Shown piece by piece: positions 1 through 8,768 of a stretch of 64,000 nucleotides of DNA; the first letter of the stretch is position 1; each line of letters starts with the position of its first letter. A program made the position numbers and the translations under genes. This DNA comes from Bacillota bacterium. GTDB taxonomy: Bacteria; Bacillota; Clostridia; Lachnospirales; Lachnospiraceae. Below the pieces are notes generated by a model, which searched no databases, was not told the DNA's origin, and was given only the letters and a program-made list of their open reading frames with translations. The stretch lies in assembly GCA_023392995.1 (NCBI GenBank), contig JAEWMZ010000480.1:1-64000 (forward strand), given 5' to 3'.

Positions 1-448
1 CAAAGGCGATAAACAGGGTTGATATTGACATAAAGCAATACCCGAGCAGATCCAGGTTAAAAAATAAGCCAAACTGCTGAAAATCCAATAAAGCAGATGC
101 CTGCTCCGTTAAAGCACTGTTTCTTACAGTACTAAGCTGAACAAAATATACAATGGAGTTACAAAGTGCATACATGACACTAAAAGCCAATGCACAATAA
201 CCTGCGGATCTCGTCGCATCACTGTTTAATGCTACAAAGGAACAAATCATTACCACGAAGCTAAAGGCAATAAACAAACTTGACAAATAACTAATAAAAT
301 TTGAGCTAACCAGCATAGATATTGCAAAGCTAATGACAGCGAGCAGATTAATTACGGAAGCACCTGCTCCTATCTTTTGGTTTATAGTAATCTCCCTTTT
401 GCCATAAGACCACTGCGTATTGGTTATCCTATTTTCTTTTAATTTCAT
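1..448 (-). CDS. Multi-pass membrane protein, partial (runs off the window)
   Basis: An open frame starts with ATG at 446-448, overlaps the 3' end of the tetR gene by 20 bases and continues past base 1. The visible 149 residues have a polar N-terminus of about 25 residues followed by several hydrophobic stretches (near residues 28-50, 52-75, 82-105 and 125-149), so it is an integral membrane protein. I do not recognise the family. The overlap with tetR implies translational coupling and control by that repressor, as is usual for a TetR regulator and its efflux or membrane target. The C-terminus is outside the window. Confidence 0.7.
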   Translation of the reverse strand, partial: MKLKENRITNTQWSYGKREITINQKIGAGASVINLLAVISFAISMLVSSNFISYLSSLFIAFSFVVMICSFVALNSDATRSAGYCALAFSVMYALCNSIVYFVQLSTVRNSALTEQASALLDFQQFGLFFNLDLLGYCFMSISTLFIAF

Positions 449-1040
449 TCATATCCCTCCCCCACTTTGATAAAATCCCGGTAAATAAAACCGCTACCAG
501 CCTTGTAATAAAAGCATTCCGTTCTGAACGCACGCTAAAATCAAAGCCAATTAGCTCCTTGCTGGTCTTACTGCTTAAAAACGCTGTTTGCATAACCGAG
601 GTCAATAGAAAGGTCAGCATACTTTTATCTCTTTCACTCATATCCTTTAGCGCGAAAGAAAAGCCCTTCTGCGTTCTGACTGAGTTGCTCTCTAATGTAT
701 AATCATACATATCACCCAGAATGGATAAACGAGATATTGCTGGTTGATCAAATAGAAAATCGTATACCCGAATTGCCCAATCCGTCAAACGCTCCTGATC
801 GTTCTTATACTCCTGCTCCATTGGTGAAAAACTTTGTACCACTTGCTTTATCATTCTTTGTACGCATATGGTAACTAAGTTATCCTTACTTTGAAAATGA
901 TAGTTAATGAGGCCTACACCCACCTTTGCCTTCTGGGCAATCTCACGTGTTGTAATATCTGCTATATTTCCACTGCTTTGCTGGATCAGCTCCGTTGTAA
1001 CTTGAATAATATCTTCCTTAACATTCACTTGTTTCTTCAT
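429..1040 (-). CDS. TetR/AcrR family transcriptional repressor
   Basis: The 203-residue length and layout fit TetR: an N-terminal helix-turn-helix near residues 25-55 (ITTREIAQKAKVGVGLINYHF, the typical recognition-helix ending in YHFxSKxxL), then an all-helical ligand-binding domain of unknown ligand. It reads from a strong promoter holding two copies of a palindromic operator, so it very probably represses itself and the overlapping membrane gene downstream. The ATG at 1038-1040 is the natural start. The inducer cannot be told from sequence. Confidence 0.9.
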   Translation of the reverse strand: MKKQVNVKEDIIQVTTELIQQSSGNIADITTREIAQKAKVGVGLINYHFQSKDNLVTICVQRMIKQVVQSFSPMEQEYKNDQERLTDWAIRVYDFLFDQPAISRLSILGDMYDYTLESNSVRTQKGFSFALKDMSERDKSMLTFLLTSVMQTAFLSSKTSKELIGFDFSVRSERNAFITRLVAVLFTGILSKWGRDMNEIKRK

Positions 1041-1062
1041 AATTTTCCTTCTTTACAACATA

Positions 1063-1122
1063 TTGAACACTGTTCAGTACATGGTTCAATTACTATTATA
1101 CTGAACAGTGTTCAAATGTCAA
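1063..1122 (-). promoter_or_regulatory. tetR promoter with two TetR operators
   Basis: On the minus strand TTGACA (1117-1122) and TATAAT (1095-1100) are separated by 16 bases. A 15-base palindromic box, TTGAACACTGTTCAG, lies at 1063-1077 just after the -10. Its exact reverse complement, CTGAACAGTGTTCAA, fills the -35/-10 spacer at 1101-1115. A half site (GGTTCAAT) sits between them at 1083-1090. This is the geometry expected for steric autorepression by a TetR dimer. Confidence 0.88.
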
Positions 1123-1261
1123 TATCTAATTATTTTACAGACTATAAATCTAATTAATTTATAGTCTATAATTCTCCTTTAAACATTAATTGAAAACTTT
1201 GCTCCCTTATATATATCTTATAGATCTTTTATAGATTCAAACTACATGTAATTAAAAAAAA

Positions 1262-1341
1262 CAAAAAAAGCTGATTCTCGCTGCTATACTGTTCTATGCT
1301 CACGCAAGTATGAACAGCAAACCAATGGGAATCAGCTTACC
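1262..1341 (-). terminator. Terminator of the Big_2 protein gene
   Basis: A long stem (AAGCTGATTC near 1268 pairing with GAATCAGCTT near 1328) with further internal pairing is followed on the minus strand by a T-rich run (TTTTTTTGTTTTTTT). It lies just beyond the stop of the minus-strand gene at 1399. It fills most of the 1141-1398 gap, in which I see nothing else. Confidence 0.8.
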
Positions 1342-1398
1342 TTTTAAACTTCATTCTCTTTATATATCTAAATTATTCATCTGATTTATTTCTCTTAC

Positions 1399-2229
1399 TT
1401 ATTTCACACGTAATGAATTTAGTGCAAATTCCGCTTTCTTCTGTAAATCACTAGAACCAATATCTGTGTAGGTGAGAAGGATCGTGTAATTATCAATCAT
1501 AAGACCATAGGCAATTTGATTAAGCTCTACACCGTAGTACGTTGCCTTCACATTAGCTAATACCGCTGTCCCCTTTGCAGTTTTAACATCGCTGAATTTT
1601 AAGTCCTCAATTTTTAAATTCTTACCCTGCTCAGAATCACCCAAGCTGCTCATCAGCTTCTCGGGTGAGAACTGCTCCTTTAATAAAGCCTTCGCTGCTG
1701 CATAGTCAGGAGCTGGATCACCCGTTTTTTGTACATATATATTCATAATATTTGGTTGTTTATTCGCAGTAAAGGTACCGATATTCGAATTATCCTCTAC
1801 CTGTGCCACTGACAATTTCCAATCCTTTGGTACCACAATACCTATATCACCAACCTTAACTTCCTGTGCTGTGAAATCCGCCTTTGATAAATATGGGTTT
1901 TCCGGATATTTCACCAATACCATACAGGAATACTTCTTCTTATTAACCGTTGCTGATATTACCGCGGTTCCTTCTGAGATTGCTGTTACTTTGCCTTTTG
2001 CCGTAACTGCAGCAACCTTTTTATTGCTGGATTTCCAAGTAATTTTCTCACTGGTGCCTGCCAAGCTCAGCTGCTTTGATTTTCCGACCGAAAGCTTTAG
2101 TGAGGTATCACTTAGCTTTATAGCTGCGGCTTGAACGATGACAGTATGATCAGTAACCGGAAGTATAGGTATGGATACGAAAGCCATTACCATAACTGCA
2201 ATTAACATTTTCTTTCGAAGCTCTTTCAT
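1399..2229 (-). CDS. Secreted protein with a bacterial Ig-like (Big_2) domain
   Basis: The likely start is the ATG at 2227-2229, 8 bases after GGAGG; the upstream ATG at 2244 contains that ribosome site. The first 35 residues are a signal peptide (basic, then a long hydrophobic run ending in VQA-A). Residues about 37-110 are a Big_2 domain (KLSVGKSKQLSL ... ITWKSSNKKVAAVTAKGKVTAISEG ... ISATV). The remaining 165 residues form an unrecognised domain that resembles PsbP/DUF-like lipoprotein modules in its alternating pattern. It is probably cell-surface. It sits downstream of the dacF remnant as a separate unit with its own terminator. Confidence 0.75.
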   Translation of the reverse strand: MKELRKKMLIAVMVMAFVSIPILPVTDHTVIVQAAAIKLSDTSLKLSVGKSKQLSLAGTSEKITWKSSNKKVAAVTAKGKVTAISEGTAVISATVNKKKYSCMVLVKYPENPYLSKADFTAQEVKVGDIGIVVPKDWKLSVAQVEDNSNIGTFTANKQPNIMNIYVQKTGDPAPDYAAAKALLKEQFSPEKLMSSLGDSEQGKNLKIEDLKFSDVKTAKGTAVLANVKATYYGVELNQIAYGLMIDNYTILLTYTDIGSSDLQKKAEFALNSLRVK

Positions 2230-2326
2230 TTCTCTTTCCTCCATTGTTTTTCAGCCGGCACCAAGTCAGTTCAGATTCTTTGAACCAATTAGAAGCAACC
2301 GGATCTAAAGATAATTCTATCAATTA

Positions 2327-3138
2327 TTATTCCGCTGTTTTCATGAAATATTTTTGCATCATTTTCCATATGTAATCTGTAAATTTTGCCTTATCAACTG
2401 CCTCTGAAGCGATAATCGCTATTCTGCCTATTTCTTCATCATCATAGTAATATACAATTTCACCAATTTTATCATTTTGCGCAACCGGAGCTTGAAGTTC
2501 ATCTGACAGAACAACTTCTTTTCTAATTAAATCGGCTGACTTACCCTTCGTACACAAATATGAGAACTCTCCTCCGATTTGTCCCTGAACCGCATTCTCT
2601 CTTCCCTTCTTTACCTTAATAGGTTCAAGGCTGATGTCGGAAGCATCATCCTTATATATACTATAATTTGCAAATCCATAATTCAAAAGCTTCGACGCCT
2701 CCATAAATCTTGTCTTTGTATCTGGCGCTGCCAGAATAACTGCAATCAGATCCATATTATTTCGCTTTGCCGTAGCGGATAAGCAATATTTAGCCAATCC
2801 AGTAGAACCGGTCTTTAGTCCGGTAATACCTGAGTAGAACTTAACCAGCTTATTCGTATTGGTTAAACCGAATTCTGTCTGACCCTTCTTCGTGGTATGT
2901 ACAATGGTATCCATCCATACCGTAGCATAATTACTAATCTCAGGGTGTTTGGTGATTAACTCTCTGGACATGAGAGCGATGTCATAGGCGGAGGAATAAT
3001 GATTATCCGTATCCAGACCGCAGCTGTTCACAAAATTTGTGTTAAGCATACCAAGCTCTTTTGCCCTCTGATTCATCCTTGCCACGAACTCTTCTTCCGA
3101 GCCGGCGATCAGCTCTGCCATGGCAACACAGGCATCAT
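2327..3138 (-). pseudogene. dacF: dacF-type D-Ala-D-Ala carboxypeptidase, 3' half (split by the prophage)
   Basis: This is the C-terminal part of a serine-type D-alanyl-D-alanine carboxypeptidase (penicillin-binding protein 5/DacF family). It has the third active-site motif KTG (in GLKTGSTGLAKYC) and a C-terminal PBP5-type beta domain followed by a short amphipathic tail (WKMMQKYFMKTAE). The SxxK and SxN motifs are 39.5 kb away at 42593-43036. Joining the halves through the 16-bp repeat gives 1,227 coding bases, exactly 409 codons, with no frame change. An internal ATG at 3119-3121 opens this half, but there is no ribosome site before it, so it is probably untranslated or useless while the prophage is present. 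Confidence 0.92.
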
Positions 3139-3154
3139 ATACATAAAGGAATCT
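3123..3154. repeat. attL: 16-bp core plus left phage arm
   Basis: The core GCAACACAGGCATCAT (3123-3138) matches attR exactly. The phage arm continues as ATACATAAAGGAATCT to 3154. The 18 bases at 3137-3154 are the exact reverse complement of the 18 bases at 42585-42602 on the other prophage end. By symmetry the crossover dinucleotide is predicted to be CA at 3129-3130. Confidence 0.93.
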
Positions 3155-4727
3155 ATTCGTAAGGATTTTTAAACTTAAAATCTATGATTATTTGACCTTC
3201 CTTGGTCACATGAATCAGGTTGATTAGCTCAACAACGATATTCCTTTTCAGCTGGTCTATATCAATATAATTTTTAAATCTATCGATCCATTCTTTATGT
3301 CTACTACTCAATAATTCTTTGTTTGAAATCTCATCATTTAAATTCTTAATTTGTTCCTTTAAAGCTGCTTCCTTATCAGTATAGTCTTTTTTGTAATTTA
3401 AATACTCATCTTTCGTAAGAATACCATCCATGAAATTCTCATACGTTTTCTTCTGGTATCTCTCGATCGAAGCAAGTTGGCTTTCAATATTTTTTATTAC
3501 TGCCAACCGTTCATTTTGATTTTTAGGGATTAGGTCATGCTCATTGATTGAATTAATCTTATCCTGAGATAGAGCTTTTTTGGCTTCTTTCTTAATTTCC
3601 ATTAGGACGCTGTACTCCAGGTCTTCGCATGATACAAAATGACTTGTACAGTGTATGTTTCCATGACTTTTATATGTCTTACAGACGTATCCGGTATTAT
3701 CACCTTTTTTATTATACTGTCTCACCATAGTTTTCTTACAATCTATACAAAATAATTTTCCTGAGAATAATCCAACTTTGTTCTCGTTATTTACAGATTT
3801 TGTTTTCTGTTTGCCAATCTCCTGGGATAAAGTCCATGTATCAATATCAATAATTGGTTCATGGGTATTTTCGACTTTTATCCACTCATTCTTAGGAACA
3901 GCTTTTTTTGACCTTGATTTATATGATAGCGTTTTGCATTTATTTTGAACCGTATGCCCGATATATGTCTCATTGTTTAAGATTTGGTGAACTGTCTGAT
4001 AGCTCCAGAGTGAAGTGTTTTCTTTGGCGTTTGCATTATGGTAGTTCAGTCCCAGAATTTCGGTTTTGTACTTAGACGGTATCTGGATTCCGTCTGACGA
4101 GAGAATTGAACCAATCTTAGCCTTACCGTATCCTGAGATATATAGTGCATAAATACGTCTAACTACATTTGCTGCATATTCATCAACTATCAGGTGATTA
4201 TGGTCTTTGGGGTCTTTGATATATCCATAAGGGCAGCTTGATCCAAGAAATTGACCTTGCTTCATCTTCGTTTCGAATACTGCTCTAATGCTCTCCGATA
4301 AATCTTCACTGTACCATTCATTCACCAGTCCATTGATCTGCCTAGACTTTTTATTGCCCTTATTAAGAGTATCTGCATGGTCAACCACACCAATAAAGCG
4401 GATTCCAAGAAGAGGGAAATCGTTATGCAAGTACTTTTCCATATGCTCCATATTACGTGTAAATCGTGATTGAGTTTTAGCAATTACTATATCGAATTTC
4501 TGTAGTTTTGCGTCTTCTATCAGTTTTTCAAAGTCTGGACGATCGTTGAATAAACCGCTATAATCATCATCCTGGTACACATTAACGATCTGGAACCCAT
4601 TTTCTAAAGCAAAATCCGTCAATAGAAGCCTTTGGTTGGTGATACTTGCGCTATCATCACCCTGGGTTAACTTGTCCTGATCTTCTTTTGACAGTCTCAA
4701 ATATAACACTGCCCGATTATTATTCAA
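3153..4727 (-). CDS. Large serine recombinase (phage integrase)
   Basis: This is the phage integrase, which inserts the phage into dacF by recombining attP with attB. The start is taken as TTG at 4725-4727, 8 bases after AAGGGGG, giving 524 residues; the longer frame to 4805 has no ribosome site and an unlikely N-terminus. The resolvase domain opens with the catalytic serine in AVLYLRLSKED (Ser13) and contains the arginine motif AKTQSRFTRN. Next comes the recombinase domain, a zinc ribbon (CIDCKK ... CKTYKSHGNIHC), a coiled coil near residues 400-460, and a short C-terminal strand region. It reads toward attL and stops 14 bases inside the phage end. A 13-bp palindrome (GTATAAATTATAC, 4768-4780) lies upstream and may be regulatory. 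Serine integrases need a partner protein for excision; none is obvious here. Confidence 0.95.
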   Translation of the reverse strand: MNNNRAVLYLRLSKEDQDKLTQGDDSASITNQRLLLTDFALENGFQIVNVYQDDDYSGLFNDRPDFEKLIEDAKLQKFDIVIAKTQSRFTRNMEHMEKYLHNDFPLLGIRFIGVVDHADTLNKGNKKSRQINGLVNEWYSEDLSESIRAVFETKMKQGQFLGSSCPYGYIKDPKDHNHLIVDEYAANVVRRIYALYISGYGKAKIGSILSSDGIQIPSKYKTEILGLNYHNANAKENTSLWSYQTVHQILNNETYIGHTVQNKCKTLSYKSRSKKAVPKNEWIKVENTHEPIIDIDTWTLSQEIGKQKTKSVNNENKVGLFSGKLFCIDCKKTMVRQYNKKGDNTGYVCKTYKSHGNIHCTSHFVSCEDLEYSVLMEIKKEAKKALSQDKINSINEHDLIPKNQNERLAVIKNIESQLASIERYQKKTYENFMDGILTKDEYLNYKKDYTDKEAALKEQIKNLNDEISNKELLSSRHKEWIDRFKNYIDIDQLKRNIVVELINLIHVTKEGQIIIDFKFKNPYE

Positions 4728-4804
4728 TTTTGTTACCCCCTTTACGTATATGAAGCAAAAAGGCTGCGTATAAATTATACACAACCTAATTGCGAAAGTA
4801 AACA

Positions 4805-4924
4805 TTATTTCTGAGCCAATTCATTCTTTATAACCGCCTTCATGCAGTCTACGAAATCCTTATTTCCATATGTAACTCCAATAACTATATATTTAGGTTC
4901 TTTTTTCTCCTTTTGTTTTTTCAA
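4805..4924 (-). CDS. Small basic phage protein, 39 residues
   Basis: A TTG start at 4922-4924 follows a good GGGAGGAAG ribosome site and opens a short frame ending at 4805. The product begins with a very lysine-rich stretch (KKQKEKKEPK) and continues YIVIGVTYGNKDFVDCMKAV. Function unknown. Because it lies directly upstream of the serine integrase and is small and basic, it is a possible excision (directionality) factor, but this is position only. The remaining 4925-5007 bases show nothing I can name. Confidence 0.5.
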   Translation of the reverse strand: MKKQKEKKEPKYIVIGVTYGNKDFVDCMKAVIKNELAQK

Positions 4925-5007
4925 TATAGACACTTCCTCCCATGTCTTCGCTATTATATTTATGCCAAGCCATCAAAATTTATACCTATTTACCGCTGTA
5001 GAAGCAT

Positions 5008-5208
5008 CTAATTGCAATCCTTAATATGATTAACACTGACAGAACAATGTCCGTTTTCAGTTTCAATGTATACACAATTATCATCTAAATCCTCTATAGT
5101 TCCTTTTACCTTTTCACCATTTATCAATGTAATTGTAACATCATCGAATATATCATATCTTGATTTCCATGGTCCTACATATAATGCACGTTCAATTGTT
5201 GCTGACAT
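5008..5208 (-). CDS. Small Sm/Hfq-like beta-barrel protein
   Basis: The 66-residue product has a strand pattern like an Sm fold: VTITLINGEKVKGTIEDLDDNCVYIET, with a hydrophobic strand, the NG turn, VKG, an acidic turn and a third strand, then a short strand before the end. It begins with a conserved-looking aromatic segment (ALYVGPWKSRYDIFDD). Nothing like an RNA-binding Sm2 motif is clearly present, so an RNA role is only a guess. It is part of the left-end early cluster. Confidence 0.6.
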   Translation of the reverse strand: MSATIERALYVGPWKSRYDIFDDVTITLINGEKVKGTIEDLDDNCVYIETENGHCSVSVNHIKDCN

Positions 5209-5254
5209 CTTTACCTCCGTTTTTCTTAAATATGTAAATTCTTTATTTTGCTGC

Positions 5255-5797
5255 CTAAATCCAATTAAACCTCTTATTTCTCAATGCTGGAATGTTATAG
5301 CAAATCCAACAGCATCCTTTATTAAAATTATTTTTACATCCCTTAAACTTAATACGCTTACCAAAAATCAAAATAGATAGCCTGTTTTCATGTTCCGCAT
5401 ATATCTTCGCCCTTGATTCTGTTTCCAATGTGGATATAGGCAGCAATAGAGCAAATGACTTTATTTTTCCGCTATCTGCTAATTTAAACGTATGTTCTAT
5501 AATCTCGTTTTGATTGCTGAAAGGAGGATTAGATATTAGCAAGTCGCATCCTTCAGGCGGCTCGGTTTTAAAGAAATCATTACCACAATCATCAAAGATA
5601 TGAGTTGCTTTATATTTTAGTTGCAATTCATCACCCTTTAATTTAAATTCGCTATCGTAGTGATTGAATGGAAACCAAATGCTTTTAAATGACTTTATAT
5701 CTATCAAATCATAAATGTTTTCAACTACATATCTCGGAGTGGCAACATGATCCCTGTCGGTTATTTTATCCATCTCATACAATATATTTGTTTCCAT
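5255..5797 (-). CDS. DNA adenine N6-methyltransferase-like phage protein
   Basis: The 180-residue protein has the N6-amino-methyltransferase motif IV as SNPPF (about residue 89-93) after an acidic strand (CDLLI), and an upstream FPFNHYDSEF segment seen in short phage methylase-like proteins. A clear FxGxG SAM-binding motif is missing, so it may be a reduced or inactive methylase. The C-terminal part has three cysteines (GCKNNFNKGCCWICYN). It would mark phage DNA or evade restriction if active. No partner endonuclease is nearby. Confidence 0.6.
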   Translation of the reverse strand: METNILYEMDKITDRDHVATPRYVVENIYDLIDIKSFKSIWFPFNHYDSEFKLKGDELQLKYKATHIFDDCGNDFFKTEPPEGCDLLISNPPFSNQNEIIEHTFKLADSGKIKSFALLLPISTLETESRAKIYAEHENRLSILIFGKRIKFKGCKNNFNKGCCWICYNIPALRNKRFNWI

Positions 5798-5850
5798 TCC
5801 ATCATTCCTTATCGTTAGCTAAATTTTAGTTTTGTTAACTAACATAATCC

Positions 5851-7008
5851 TCAAATATCAGGTGAAAAATCTTTTAATTCCATCTGCCCTTTGATTCCAT
5901 CGTCAGCCGTATTCTTTTTCTCTTTTCCCTCTGCCTGTTTGAAGGTTTTGTATGTATTATACTGTTGGCGATATCTATAGCTGTCACCAAACACATTCCA
6001 TGCGGCTTTTACTAAGTTTGGCTCAAATGGCCGTATCCTTTCCAAGTCTTCGGTTGCTTTTGCTGATATGGAGCAACCACAACAACCTGTGCGTGTTAAG
6101 CCATATACCTCATATGCATCTGAGTAACGGATACCATGGTAATCTTTGTACCATTGTTTGTCAGCATCTGAAACATAATACAGTGGCCGAAGTCTGTACT
6201 GGCCGTCAGCTGTTTCAGAGAAGCACATGGATGTATTATCCTTACGTGGTACAGACCGCATTCCTCCCTCGTCCCGACGCTCGCCAGTAATCACCATTTC
6301 ATATGACTTTTGTACACTGTGTGCTAACTGCTTTTTGCAGTAATCGCAACATTTATTACTGACCTTAAAAGGAATAGGATTGTCAGTTATAAAGTCCAGC
6401 ATATATTTTGAGGAGTTAATGACAAGTTGTATGTCTGGTCTAGGTTCTCCGGCTGAATTGCAGCAACATAAAAAATTAATGGTTGTTTCACATCCAGGAT
6501 ATCGTTCTTTAAGTTCCTTCCGTTTCGCTGCTTTATCTTCAGCATTTATATATTCATCATGGATTGATAATGGAATATTTTTATTCTGTATTCCCTCTAA
6601 TCCGGCTGACATGATTTTTGATACAAATGGCTGACCATATCTCCTTGTAGCTTGTACGATGTTTATTTTTGGTTGGTGCTTAGTAATCGTTACACCATAC
6701 TTCAATTCCATATTTCTCACATGACGCTTTATTGCTTCCATTTCAAGACCTGTGTTAAAAAATGCGTATTGGATTGAAGGTAGGCTAAATGTCTCTCGTA
6801 CCTGCTCTATCATATGGAGCATGATATCGCTGTCACTTCCACCAGAGTAGGAGCATATTGCATTCGGGTGTTCTCTAAGCCTTTTTGCAATAATGCTTTT
6901 TATCGCCTCGAATTTAGCTGGTGTTTCAAAGTCCGCATATGCCGGACGATCTGTATATACTTTGCTTTTATAAGTGTCTTTCATTGTTTTACCGAAAGGA
7001 GCTGTCAT
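5851..7008 (-). CDS. PAPS-reductase-family (PP-loop) phage protein
   Basis: The 385-residue product has an ATP-pyrophosphatase PP-loop, SYSGGSDSDIML (about residues 53-64). Downstream are cysteine groups (CCCN, CCDYCKK, GCCGCSISA) that could bind an iron-sulfur cluster or zinc, and a GERRDEGGMR motif typical of phage PAPS-reductase-like proteins. The family includes true PAPS reductases, DndC-like DNA-sulfur proteins and nucleotide-modifying enzymes. No dnd genes are near, so sulfur modification of phage DNA or RNA is possible but unproved. The start is uncertain because no good ribosome site precedes either the ATG at 7008 or the ATG nine codons later. Confidence 0.75.
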   Translation of the reverse strand: MTAPFGKTMKDTYKSKVYTDRPAYADFETPAKFEAIKSIIAKRLREHPNAICSYSGGSDSDIMLHMIEQVRETFSLPSIQYAFFNTGLEMEAIKRHVRNMELKYGVTITKHQPKINIVQATRRYGQPFVSKIMSAGLEGIQNKNIPLSIHDEYINAEDKAAKRKELKERYPGCETTINFLCCCNSAGEPRPDIQLVINSSKYMLDFITDNPIPFKVSNKCCDYCKKQLAHSVQKSYEMVITGERRDEGGMRSVPRKDNTSMCFSETADGQYRLRPLYYVSDADKQWYKDYHGIRYSDAYEVYGLTRTGCCGCSISAKATEDLERIRPFEPNLVKAAWNVFGDSYRYRQQYNTYKTFKQAEGKEKKNTADDGIKGQMELKDFSPDI

Positions 7009-7066
7009 GACTTGCCCGGCCGGAGCTCCAGCCCTTTCTGATATTTTGATTTACAAAATCCTTATT

Positions 7067-7273
7067 TTATCTATGCTCGCAACACGGATTACACATAGAG
7101 CACTCTAACTTTGTCACTCCACATATATTTATATTGTTTTTCGGACAATCTTTAATTTCTACTACAGGTTTTCCGTGGTAAGGTTCGTTATAACACCCGA
7201 TAAACCTAAATCCTCCGGTCGCTGTTACACCTCTTGCTTTATCGCAATCGCTACATCTTGCAGTAATACTCAT
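7067..7273 (-). CDS. Cysteine-rich small phage protein
   Basis: The 68-residue product has nine cysteines, in pairs (CSDCDKARG near the start; CSMCNPCCEHR at the end). This fits one or two zinc-binding knuckles. It has good start context and sits between phage genes on the same strand. Function unknown. Confidence 0.6.
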   Translation of the reverse strand: MSITARCSDCDKARGVTATGGFRFIGCYNEPYHGKPVVEIKDCPKNNINICGVTKLECSMCNPCCEHR

Positions 7274-7306
7274 GCTTATCCTTTCCGCTGCTCAACAGCT
7301 AAATCC

Positions 7307-7672
7307 TTATTCAAACAACTTTTCAAATAACTCTCGATATTCTTTAAGCACATAGCTACACTTTTCTTCATCGTTAACTAAAACTTTTGGTTCACATTCA
7401 AATATACGTACTCTGTCTAATTCTAGGATAAAGTAATATCCAGCCTTTTTTCTTAAAGCGATATTAACCTCATGCTTACCATCGTGAAATCTGCATATTG
7501 TCCTCAACCTTCTACGACAATCAAATTCAGAATAATAGAACAGCTTTTGATTTTTTTCTTTATATGTCCATCTTGGAAATCCTTTATGGTTTGCATATTC
7601 ATCAACTATTTTTCTGAGTTTTGTTGTAGACATATCTTTTAAAATCATCTGGAACTTTTCAATATAATCCAT
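7307..7672 (-). CDS. Hypothetical phage protein, 121 residues
   Basis: The ATG at 7670-7672 is preferred because AGAGAGGAGA precedes it by a normal distance; the frame is open to 7735 but without a ribosome site. The product is mixed and rich in charged and aromatic residues (FPRWTYKEKNQKLFYYSEFDCRRRLR). No family recognised. It follows the tyrosine recombinase gene in the same operon. Confidence 0.6.
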   Translation of the reverse strand: MDYIEKFQMILKDMSTTKLRKIVDEYANHKGFPRWTYKEKNQKLFYYSEFDCRRRLRTICRFHDGKHEVNIALRKKAGYYFILELDRVRIFECEPKVLVNDEEKCSYVLKEYRELFEKLFE

Positions 7673-7709
7673 ATCATTCTCCTCTCTAAATCTTTCAAAA
7701 CAAATAATA

Positions 7710-8720
7710 TTAACTTGCATATCTCCTGTGTGCATCCTTTATAACTTGATTGCTAAGGCTTGCATAGCATTGTAAGGTTGTTTGAACGGATGAATGACCT
7801 AATATCCTCTGTACATGCTCCGCAGGTGCACCTCTATTAATCATATTTGTAGCCATCGTCCTCCTAATTTTATGAGGATGCAGTTTCACGTTGCCAACTT
7901 TGCTTGTTGCAACAACCTTTTTCATCATGGCTCTGATCCCAGAAGCTTTGATCCTGTCATGAGGTGCCCGGATAGTTACGAATAATGCTGGATTTGTATC
8001 GTCCCTACTCTCCAGGTAATTGATTAGATGAACTTTAGCCTTACCAGTTATATATGCAGGTCTTTCTTTTCTACCCTTGCCATAAACAATGCATTGACCA
8101 TTATAAAAATCCAAATCCGATCTATCTAATTTGATCAGTTCTCCGATCCGCATTCCGGTAGACTCCAGAAAATCAATGATAGCCAAGTCTCTTTCATAGC
8201 TACAGTTACACCGGATTATTTCAGCCTGTTCATCTGTTAATATCTCTTTCATCAATTTTTCTGTTTTAGAAGCTTTTATTTTTAGCATTGGATTTTTTAC
8301 TATGTACTCCTCAGCAGTAAGCCACTTAAAAAGGCTTCTCAAATTCCTAATGCGATTGTTAATCGTAACATCACTATTCTTCCGGCTGGTCTTGCAGTAC
8401 GCAAGGTACATCCTTATATCATTGGTTATGACATCGCGGAAATTCTTATTGATGAAATCAAAGAATATCCGGTACTCCGTTTTATATGCTTCAATCGTTT
8501 TATCCGTCCGGCCTTCGATTTTCAATGAAGCCAGAAACAGATTGATTTTATCAGTGTTATCATCCATCTGAGTGCTGAGTGCAGTTTCTTCTTCAAAAAT
8601 TTGATACTTAACAAGACACATGTATAAGCATGACTTGAGCTGCTCAAACTCTTCTTTAACAAGGCAGTTCATTGATATTAATACCCTCAAAATCACTTCA
8701 TCGATATTTACTGATATCAT
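7710..8720 (-). CDS. Tyrosine recombinase (XerC/D-like), first of three in the prophage
   Basis: The start is set at ATG 8718-8720, 7 bases after AAGGAGG. The 336-residue protein has an N-terminal SAM-like core-binding domain (IEGRTDKTIEAYKTEYRIFFDF) and a complete catalytic domain: Arg in STGMRIGEL, Lys in YGKGRKER, HxxR in HPHKIRR, His in LGHSS and the Tyr nucleophile in CYASL. As a serine integrase already does integration, this one probably has another job, such as multimer resolution of the circular form or host dif use. It lies in the early region. Confidence 0.9.
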   Translation of the reverse strand: MISVNIDEVILRVLISMNCLVKEEFEQLKSCLYMCLVKYQIFEEETALSTQMDDNTDKINLFLASLKIEGRTDKTIEAYKTEYRIFFDFINKNFRDVITNDIRMYLAYCKTSRKNSDVTINNRIRNLRSLFKWLTAEEYIVKNPMLKIKASKTEKLMKEILTDEQAEIIRCNCSYERDLAIIDFLESTGMRIGELIKLDRSDLDFYNGQCIVYGKGRKERPAYITGKAKVHLINYLESRDDTNPALFVTIRAPHDRIKASGIRAMMKKVVATSKVGNVKLHPHKIRRTMATNMINRGAPAEHVQRILGHSSVQTTLQCYASLSNQVIKDAHRRYAS

Positions 8721-8768
8721 AATCATATCCTCCTTATGCTTTTGAATTAACCACACTTCGAATCCATA

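Noticed and set aside
3153..4805. Longer integrase start at 4805
   Set aside because: The extra 26 residues lack a ribosome site and do not look like an integrase N-terminus; the TTG at 4727 has AAGGGGG at a proper distance and puts the catalytic serine at residue 13.
5827..5843. Short inverted repeat TTAGTT-N5-AACTAA as an operator
   Set aside because: Short and AT-rich, no promoter beside it; could be chance.
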